Shown: positions 58,231-64,000 of the stretch, one piece after another
Numbering within the stretch: the first letter of the stretch is position 1
Layout: every line of letters starts with the position of its first letter
NCBI GenBank assembly: GCA_019637295.1
Contig: JAHBVX010000005.1
Location: forward strand, 1-64,000
DNA length: 64,000 nt
Direction: 5' to 3'
Origin: Polyangiaceae bacterium
GTDB taxonomy: Bacteria > Myxococcota_A > Polyangia > Polyangiales > Polyangiaceae
Notes under the pieces: model-generated
What the model saw: the letters and a program-made list of their open reading frames with translations, nothing else
Told to the model about the DNA's origin: nothing
Databases searched by the model: none
Program-made: the position numbers and the translations under genes

Positions 58231-59505
58231 TCAGCCGGCGCCGGCCTCGCCGCTCGCGCTGGCGCTAGCGGAGACGCTCACGTTGATCGAGACGCTGGCG
58301 TCCGCCTGAGCCTTGAGCGAAGCCGCGATGCAGCCGCCGACCTTGAGCGCGGCCTGGCCGCCACCGGTCACTGCTGCCTTCACGCCCTCGAGCGAGGCCT
58401 TGACGTTCTCGACCGCGCCTTCGATGCGGCCCTTCATGCCCAGGGTGACCTTGAGGATGCCCGGCAGGTTCGCCTCGATGGCGCCCTTGAGCTTGGTCGC
58501 CGCTTCCATGTCCGCAGCGCCCGACATCTTCAGGTTGACTCGAGCCGGGGTGCACTCGACCTTGCCGCTCACCTGCGCGTCGCAGCTGGCGGAGCACTCG
58601 GCGCTCATGCTCGGCGGCTTGAGCTCGCCGCTGCACTTGGGCGCCTTGAACTCGACCGAGCAGCTGCCGGAGCAGGTGCCGGAGCACGAGCCCGAGGCCT
58701 TCGCCTCGCAGGTCGCGCTGCAGCTGCCCTTGCAGGTGCCCGAGCAGGAGCCCTTGCCGCTGCCTTCGCACTTGCCTTCGCAGGTGCCCTTGCACTCGGC
58801 CTTGCTGTCCTTGCCGTCGCACTTGCCGTTGCAGGTGCCGTTGCAGGTGCCGCTGAAGCCGGCTTCGCAGGAGCCCTCGCACTTACCGCCGCAGGTGCCT
58901 TCGCACGCCGCGCCGGCCTCGACCTGGCAGCTGCCGTTGCACTCGCCCTCGCAGGCGCCGCTGATCTCGCCGCCCTCGCACTCCACCTTGGCGGAGCCGG
59001 GCTCGATGCTCGCGTCGCAGCTGGCGGCGCAGTCGGCCATCGCGCTCATCGACGCCGAGCACTTCGGCGGGACGATGTCGAGCTTGATGCCGCCCGAGAT
59101 GTTGGCCTTGGCCTTCACCTCGCCGAGGAACTTCACGGCGGCGGTGCAGGCGGCTTCCGCCTTCTTGCCCGGGCCGGCTTCCTTCGGGGTGATGTCGTCG
59201 TCGCTCGCGCCCAGATCCTTGGCGAGCTGTCCGCACGCGCCGGAGACGTCCGCCTCGACCTCGTCCGCCAGCGCCTTGAGGCTCGCGCCGGCAGCCAGCG
59301 CCGCCTTGACCTTGCCCTCCATCTCGCCTTGGAGCCCGAGGCTTGCGCTCATGATCGCGGACGGGTCACCCGTCACGTCGACCGGGCAGCTCCCCGGCAG
59401 TCCCGGCACGCCCGGAAGGCCGCCGCAGTTGATGAACAGAGGCGCTGCTGCCAGCGTCATCGTTCCAAGCAAGGGTCCACTGATTTTCCGCCACTTCGCG
59501 ACCAT
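58231..59505 (-). CDS. Cys-rich CxGxC-repeat lipoprotein
   Basis: 424 residues, signal ending PLFINCGG, ribosome site AGGAGGAG just upstream. The N-terminal helical domain (~50-140) resembles the C-terminal one (~315-400: TKLKGAIEANLPGILKVTLG). Between them, residues ~180-290 form a continuous repeat built on C-x-G-x-C-x-G-x-C (CEGECNGSCQ; CNGTCNGKCDG; CSGTCKGSC), with over 40 cysteines. The spacing could form a disulfide ladder or a metal-binding rod. The end is a Ser/Ala/Val tail. Secretion and anchoring are clear; function unknown. Confidence 0.8.
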   Translation of the reverse strand: MVAKWRKISGPLLGTMTLAAAPLFINCGGLPGVPGLPGSCPVDVTGDPSAIMSASLGLQGEMEGKVKAALAAGASLKALADEVEADVSGACGQLAKDLGASDDDITPKEAGPGKKAEAACTAAVKFLGEVKAKANISGGIKLDIVPPKCSASMSAMADCAASCDASIEPGSAKVECEGGEISGACEGECNGSCQVEAGAACEGTCGGKCEGSCEAGFSGTCNGTCNGKCDGKDSKAECKGTCEGKCEGSGKGSCSGTCKGSCSATCEAKASGSCSGTCSGSCSVEFKAPKCSGELKPPSMSAECSASCDAQVSGKVECTPARVNLKMSGAADMEAATKLKGAIEANLPGILKVTLGMKGRIEGAVENVKASLEGVKAAVTGGGQAALKVGGCIAASLKAQADASVSINVSVSASASASGEAGAG

Positions 59506-59759
59506 TTTCTTTTCTCCTCCTCGAGCGCGCTGTTCTGCGTCTCGGGCGTCAAGCCGGCGTGCACGCTACACCCGGTCGTTTGCCTTTGAAAGCCCCAAGT
59601 GATCCGAATTCGCATGGAGCCCGAGGGCTCCCAAACGCCCGGCTTGAGGCTCAGCCCGGGTCCTCCAAACGCGCCGCGGTTTGTCTCCGTTGCCGGCGGA
59701 AGTAAAGAAATTAATCGCTACCGGCGGGTCGGCCCGCGGGCCTGGCGCGGGGGACGACC

Positions 59760-60125
59760 TCAGCGCCGGCGGCCCTTGGGGGGGGCCGGCGGCGCGGCGT
59801 CGAAGGGCAACGCGATCTGCTTCGAGGGCGGCCCCGACGGCGGCGGTGTCTCGCCGCTGACCCGCGCGAGCGCCGCGCGCTCCCGGGCCAGATCCGCTTC
59901 CATGACCTCGAGGTTGTCGAGGGCGAAGGCCAGGGCGTCGAACACCTTGGCGGGCCCGAGCTGCGGGTAGCGACGCAGCAACGTCTCGACCCGCGCGCCG
60001 TTGACGTAGAAGGCGTAGAGCCGCCGGACGGGGACCTTGGAGCCCACCACGTAGGGGCTGCCCTGCAGCACCTTCGGGTCCACCCTCACATGGGGGTGGG
60101 GCACGAGCACGATCGGGAGGGTCAT
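59760..60125 (-). CDS. DUF433-family protein
   Basis: 121 residues. The N-terminal ~75 residues fit DUF433: HVRVDPKVLQGSPYVVGSKV, PVRRLYAFYVNGARVETLLR, and YPQLGPAKVFDALAFALDN. Such proteins are often antitoxin-like and contain a helix-turn-helix. The C-terminal ~40 residues are Pro-rich and basic. It overlaps the transketolase stop by 4 nt, so here it seems co-expressed with central metabolism, and no toxin gene is adjacent. The 254-nt stretch upstream (59,506-59,759) has no recognisable feature apart from the leader of the Cys-repeat gene. Confidence 0.75.
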   Translation of the reverse strand: MTLPIVLVPHPHVRVDPKVLQGSPYVVGSKVPVRRLYAFYVNGARVETLLRRYPQLGPAKVFDALAFALDNLEVMEADLARERAALARVSGETPPPSGPPSKQIALPFDAAPPAPPKGRRR

Positions 60126-62092
60126 GTCCCGCGCAGCCAGCTCAGCACCCGCTCCGCCACCGCGGAGGGCGTGAAGCCGAAGCTCTCCGCCAGGGCGGAC
60201 TGTGGCGCCGAGGCGCCAAAGCGGTCGAGCCCGAGGACCAGCCCGCGGTCACCGACCAGGGCTTCCCAGCCGCGGGTCCGGCCGAGCTCGAGGGCGGCGA
60301 CGGGCGCGGAGCCGAGGACGGCGCGGCGCTCGGCCTCCGGGCGGCGCTCGAACGCGTCCAGGCACGGCGCGCTCACCACCCGCACGCGCTGCCCCGACGC
60401 GCGCAGCTGCGCGGCGGCCTCGACCGCCACGTGCACCTCGCTGCCGGTGGCCACGAGCGTCACGCTGGCGTCGGCTGCGTCCTCGAGCACGTACGCGCCC
60501 CGAAGGACCCGCTCCGCATCGAAGTCGGGCTCGCGGCGAAGCTCGGGCACCTTCTGGCGGGTCAGCACCAGCGCCGTGGGGCCTCCGCGTCGCAGCAAGG
60601 CGTGCGCCCACGCGGCGGCACACTCGAGCGCGTCTGCCGGCCGGAACACGTCCAGGTTCGGGATCAGTCGCAGCGAGGCGATCTGCTCGACGGGCTGGTG
60701 CGTCGGGCCGTCCTCGCCGAGCAGCACGCTGTCGTGAGTGAAGACGTACACGACCTGTTGCTCCATCAGGGCAGCGAGTCGGATGCTCGGTCGCATGTAG
60801 TCGCTGAAGATCAAGAACGTGGACGCGAACGGCAGAAAGCCGGACAGCGCCAGACCGTTGCAGATGGCGCCCATGCCGTGCTCGCGGATCCCGAAGTGCA
60901 GGTTTCGCCCAGCGAACGCGCCGCGCGCGACGTGCGGCGAGCCCGCGATGGTGGTCTTGCAGCTCTCGGCGAGATCCGCCGAGCCGCCCACGAGGGACGG
61001 CACGCGGGCCGCGGCTACCTGCTGCAGCTTCGACGCGATCGAACGCGTCGCGTCCGCACCAGGCAGCGCCGCGCGGAGCGTGGCGAACAGATCCGCTGGC
61101 ACGCTGCGGGTCGTCACCGCGTCGAGCGCGGCCCGGCGCTCCGGCGTGAGCGCGGACACGCGCGCGTCCCAGGCGGCGAGCTCGGCCCGATTGTCCGCCA
61201 CGCGACGCGCGAAGGGAGCCTTGGCCTCGGGCGGCACGAAGAACGTGGGCTCCGTCGGCCAGCCCGCGGCCTGCTTCGCTCCCTGGACCTCGGCGGCGCC
61301 GAGGGGCGCGCCGTGGGCCGCCGCGGTGTCCTGCTTGGTCGGCGCGCCGATGCCGATGTGGGTGCGCGCCACGATCAAGCTGGGGCGCCCCACCACCCCG
61401 CGCGTGCGCTCGATGGCCGCGTGGACGGCGTCGAGGTCGTGGCCGTCCACATGCTGCACGGACCAGCCGTAGGCCTCGAAGCGCTTGCCCACGTCCTCGG
61501 CGAAAGACAGCTCGGTGCTGCCGTCGATGGTGATCCGATTGTCGTCGTAGATGGCGATCAAGTTGTCGAGCCCCCACAGGCCCGCGAGGCTGGCAGCTTC
61601 GCTGGCTACGCCCTCCATCAGGTCGCCGTCGGAGCACAGCACGAACACACGGTAGTCGATGAGCGGCGCGCCTTCACCGTCGAGCCGTGCAGCCGCCAGC
61701 TTGCCTGCGAGCGCCATGCCCACGGCGTTGCCGACGCCTTGGCCGAGGGGGCCGGTCGTCGTCTCCACGCCCGGCGTGTGTCCGACCTCGGGGTGCCCGG
61801 GGGTCTTCGAGCCCCACTGGCGAAACTGCTTCAGATCGTCGAGGGACACGTCGTACCCCGCGAGGTGCAACAGCGAGTAGAGCAGCATGGACGCGTGACC
61901 ACAGGACAGCACGAAGCGATCCCGGTTCGGCCAGTCTGGACGCTCGGGCGCGTAGCGCAGCACGCGCGTGAAGAGCTCGACGCCGATGCCCGCGAGCGCC
62001 ATGGGCGTGCCCGGGTGACCGCTGTTCGCTTGCTCCACCGCGTCGACGGACAGGAATCGGACCGTGCGGACCGCCGTCTCGAGATCGTTCAT
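60122..62092 (-). CDS. tkt: Transketolase
   Basis: 656 residues with the thiamine-diphosphate enzyme layout: N-terminal motif SGHPGTPMALAG, cofactor motif CSDGDLMEGVASEAA leading to IAIYDDNRITIDG, the pyrimidine-binding domain (FGIREHGMGAICNG), VFTHDSVLLGEDGPTHQPVE, and the C-terminal domain. It transfers two-carbon units in the pentose phosphate pathway. Length is normal. Upstream is a 54-nt gap to mltG. Confidence 0.95.
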   Translation of the reverse strand: MNDLETAVRTVRFLSVDAVEQANSGHPGTPMALAGIGVELFTRVLRYAPERPDWPNRDRFVLSCGHASMLLYSLLHLAGYDVSLDDLKQFRQWGSKTPGHPEVGHTPGVETTTGPLGQGVGNAVGMALAGKLAAARLDGEGAPLIDYRVFVLCSDGDLMEGVASEAASLAGLWGLDNLIAIYDDNRITIDGSTELSFAEDVGKRFEAYGWSVQHVDGHDLDAVHAAIERTRGVVGRPSLIVARTHIGIGAPTKQDTAAAHGAPLGAAEVQGAKQAAGWPTEPTFFVPPEAKAPFARRVADNRAELAAWDARVSALTPERRAALDAVTTRSVPADLFATLRAALPGADATRSIASKLQQVAAARVPSLVGGSADLAESCKTTIAGSPHVARGAFAGRNLHFGIREHGMGAICNGLALSGFLPFASTFLIFSDYMRPSIRLAALMEQQVVYVFTHDSVLLGEDGPTHQPVEQIASLRLIPNLDVFRPADALECAAAWAHALLRRGGPTALVLTRQKVPELRREPDFDAERVLRGAYVLEDAADASVTLVATGSEVHVAVEAAAQLRASGQRVRVVSAPCLDAFERRPEAERRAVLGSAPVAALELGRTRGWEALVGDRGLVLGLDRFGASAPQSALAESFGFTPSAVAERVLSWLRGT

Positions 62093-62146
62093 GGCGCGCG
62101 ACTAACCCGTGCGCGCCGGCCCGTAAAGCGTGCAAGCCGCCGGCGC

Positions 62147-63298
62147 TCAGCGCCGCTTGTCGATGGCTCGATTGTGCTCCTCCAGGGTGCGACTGAAGGT
62201 GTGTCGCCCCTGCCCCGTCGCCACGAAGAAGAGGTAGTCGGTGCGCGTGGGCGAGAGCACCGCCTCGAGCGCGCCGGCGCCGGCGTTGGCGATGGGACCC
62301 GGCGGCAGCCCCGCGTGGCGGTAGGTGTTGTAGGGATTCTCCGGGTCCCGCAGCATGGCCGGCGTGACCTTGCCGTCGAAGCCCGTGCAGGAGGGGATCT
62401 CGGACCCCCGGATCAGGCACCCGTACGCGGCGGTCGGATCGGCCTGCAGCATGCGCTTGGGACGGAAGTCAGGATCATCGAGCCGGTTGTAGTAGACGCT
62501 CGCGATCGTCGGCCGCTCGTCGGCGTGAGCAGCTTCCTTCTCCACGATGGAGGCGAGCGTCGCGATCTCGTGCTCCGACCAACCACGCGTGCGGGTGAGC
62601 TCGAGTCGCTGCTGCGGGTAGCGCTCGGAGAGCTTCGCGAGTCGCGCGCGGAACGTCTTGACCATCGTGCGCACGACCGAAGACGCAGCGCTGTTGACCC
62701 CGAGCTCGTAGGTCGCTGGAAAGAGCAGCCCCTCGGCGCTGCTGCCCCGGATGGACAGCTCGGCTAGGAGCGCGCGCGAGTGGACGGCGTCGAGGAACGC
62801 GCTCTTGGAGCACACCTCGAGCTTCTCGAGCCGCTCCCCGAGCTGGACATGATTGAAGCCCTCGGGTACGGCGACCTTCACCGTGGGGCGGGAGGGCAAG
62901 CGAGCCAGCCGCTGAACCAGCTCTCTGGGCGAGAGTCGGTCATTCAGCAGGTGGGCACCCGCGGCCGGCTCGACGCTCGGGCGCACGAGCCGCAGGTAGA
63001 GCTCGAACAGCCTCGGGCTCGCGATGAGCCCGTGCTCGGCCAGCCGCTCGCCGGCGCTGCTGGTCGGCGCCGCAGCCGACCAGTGCACCTGCACGACCTG
63101 CCCGGCCCCCGGCCCGGGCAACAGCGCCCAGGTCCACAGACCTCCGAGGCCGACCAGGAGCACGAGGCATACGCCGAGCAACCCCAAGCCCACCGGGCGC
63201 TTCCAGCGCGCGTGACGGACGCCGCGGCGCCGCGAGCGCGGCTTGGTTGCAGCAGCAGCCTGGCGCGGTCTCGCGCGGCGTGCGCGCGGCGCGCTCAC
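62147..63298 (-). CDS. mltG: Endolytic murein transglycosylase
   Basis: 383 residues from the GTG at 63298, which overlaps the ruvX stop. A basic cytoplasmic N-terminus and one transmembrane segment (VGLGLLGVCLVLLVGLGGLW) precede a LysM-like region (AVPEGFNHVQLGERLEKL) and the YceG catalytic part: ASIVEKEAAHADERPTIASV with the catalytic Glu, and LPPGPIANAGAGALEAVL. It cuts nascent glycan strands at the inner membrane. The mltG-ruvX pairing is common. Confidence 0.93.
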   Translation of the reverse strand: MSAPRARRARPRQAAAATKPRSRRRGVRHARWKRPVGLGLLGVCLVLLVGLGGLWTWALLPGPGAGQVVQVHWSAAAPTSSAGERLAEHGLIASPRLFELYLRLVRPSVEPAAGAHLLNDRLSPRELVQRLARLPSRPTVKVAVPEGFNHVQLGERLEKLEVCSKSAFLDAVHSRALLAELSIRGSSAEGLLFPATYELGVNSAASSVVRTMVKTFRARLAKLSERYPQQRLELTRTRGWSEHEIATLASIVEKEAAHADERPTIASVYYNRLDDPDFRPKRMLQADPTAAYGCLIRGSEIPSCTGFDGKVTPAMLRDPENPYNTYRHAGLPPGPIANAGAGALEAVLSPTRTDYLFFVATGQGRHTFSRTLEEHNRAIDKRR

Positions 63299-63717
63299 GA
63301 CGCTTCGACCCGGTGGGCGTCCATCCACGCCTGCAGCAGCACCGCGGCGGCAGCGCTGTCGATTCGCTGCCGCCCTTGGCGCTCGCGGACGCCGCCCTCC
63401 CGCAGCCGGCGGCGGGCCTCGACGGTCGTCCAGCGCTCATCGGTCAGCTCCACTCGCTTGCCCGAGCGCTCGGCGAGGGCGACGGCGAAGCTCCGCGCGC
63501 GGCGGGTGCTCGCGCTCTCGCGGCCGTCGAGCCGGGTGGGCAGCCCGACCACGAACAGGTCGATCCCCTCGGCCGCCGCGAGGCGGCACAGCTCGCCGAT
63601 GAGGGCGGCGCGGTCGCGGCCGTCGAGGTGCGGACGGGGGTGGGCGAGCAGCCCGAGCTCATCGCTGACGGCGATGCCCACACGGACCGTGCCGAGATCG
63701 ACGCCAACCGCGCGCAT
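63295..63717 (-). CDS. ruvX: Holliday junction resolvase-like / pre-16S rRNA nuclease YqgF
   Basis: 140 residues of RNase-H fold: GVDLGTVRVGIAVSDELG with the first catalytic Asp, FVVGLPTRLDG, VELTDERWTTVEA and the final Asp in RIDSAAAAVLLQAW. In E. coli the protein matures 16S rRNA 5' ends. The stop overlaps mltG by 4 nt. Confidence 0.93.
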   Translation of the reverse strand: MRAVGVDLGTVRVGIAVSDELGLLAHPRPHLDGRDRAALIGELCRLAAAEGIDLFVVGLPTRLDGRESASTRRARSFAVALAERSGKRVELTDERWTTVEARRRLREGGVRERQGRQRIDSAAAAVLLQAWMDAHRVEAS

Positions 63718-63796
63718 GCGCCACGTTTAGCCCGATTTTCGGGTGCTGGCCAACACGCGTCGCCGCGCGGGCCCCGGCGCGCGGGGCACCGACTGC

Positions 63797-63825
63797 TTGA
63801 CCCGACCTTCCGCCACGAGCATAAG
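63797..63825 (+). promoter_or_regulatory. Candidate sigma-70-type promoter for hisS
   Basis: TTGACC (63797-63802), 17-nt spacer, CATAAG (63820-63825), about 45 nt before the hisS start, in the 152-nt divergent gap with ruvX. Confidence 0.5.
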
Positions 63826-63869
63826 CCGGGGCCGCGGCCCGGTGGCCGCTCGTCGCACGCTGCTTGGTC

Positions 63870-64000
63870 ATGGCTTTTCGCGCCGTCAAAGGGATGAACG
63901 ACATCCTGCCCAACGCCTCGGGTCGTTGGCAGCGGCTCGAGGCGACCTTCCGGCGTCACGCCGACCTGCACGGCTTCGAGGAGGTGCGGGTCCCGATTCT
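63870..64000 (+). CDS. hisS: Histidyl-tRNA synthetase, 5' end only
   Basis: 43 codons before the window ends. The N-terminus FRAVKGMNDILPNASGRW followed by HADLHGFEEVRVPI is the class II HisRS start, including the RGMNDILP-type motif and the ...EVRxPI strand of motif 1. The remainder lies beyond the window. Confidence 0.9.
   Translation, partial: MAFRAVKGMNDILPNASGRWQRLEATFRRHADLHGFEEVRVPI

Overview
The window looks like a chromosomal segment of a large-genome, very GC-rich predatory or soil bacterium of the Myxococcota, most likely the Polyangia side. Supporting signs are GTG/TTG starts, many Gly-rich cysteine-containing lipoproteins with GTGG-type linkers, TPR-rich regulators, an NtrC-type activator beside bamD, and densely packed 4-nt start/stop overlaps. 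Taxonomy is inferred from gene style, not from a marker gene.

Chromosomal left part (1-20,286): two tandem lipoproteins, pgsA, a TPR/AIM24-like protein and a hisA-hisH-hisB cluster led by a lipoprotein run on the minus strand. Divergent to these are lon and a membrane HExxH/TPR protein. Then come an orphan ferredoxin:thioredoxin reductase catalytic subunit, a four-gene sugar ABC transporter (ATPase, binding lipoprotein and two permeases, all coupled by 4-nt overlaps), an FGE/SUMF1-like lipoprotein, an SGNH hydrolase, tRNA-Glu(CTC), tRNA-Gln(CTG) and a metallo-beta-lactamase-fold phosphodiesterase.

Mobile part (20,287-36,509): a dif-like Xer site stands at 20,287-20,314, and a second site with the same 6-bp centre and XerD arm but a divergent XerC arm stands at 34,906-34,933. 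They bracket 14.6 kb that has no recombinase of its own. I read this as an integrative element exploiting host XerCD (IMEX). Its plus-strand genes form one near-continuous chain: a LysM/peptidoglycan-binding surface protein, small membrane proteins, a candidate beta-rich major capsid protein, a GH23-type lysozyme, a holin-like protein, a basic repeat protein, a CHAP-like peptidase, a serine-hydrolase-like protein and a transglutaminase-like protein. At least five of these end in a short hydrophobic segment. The minus-strand genes at the right end include a winged-helix protein whose gene contains GGGATC iterons, like lambda O with its internal origin. There is no terminase, portal, tail gene, Zot or recognisable packaging ATPase. 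My best reading is a tailless, probably membrane-containing prophage of an undescribed type. A deletion remnant of a related element (35,013-36,426) follows and is framed by a perfect 83-bp direct repeat.

Chromosomal right part (36,510-64,000): BamB-like and YfgM-like proteins, a membrane sulfatase-fold/HEAT protein lacking the usual Cys, greA, bamD, an NtrC-family regulator, an esterase, dut, a MoxR ATPase, a STAND-like ATPase/TPR regulator, then accD-folC-yajQ-glmM followed by an ABC ATPase/FtsX pair. After these come a Cys-rich lipoprotein, nagZ, a CxGxC-repeat protein, a DUF433 protein with transketolase, mltG, ruvX and the start of hisS. Envelope biogenesis (bamD, bamB, glmM, nagZ, mltG, pgsA) dominates the housekeeping content.
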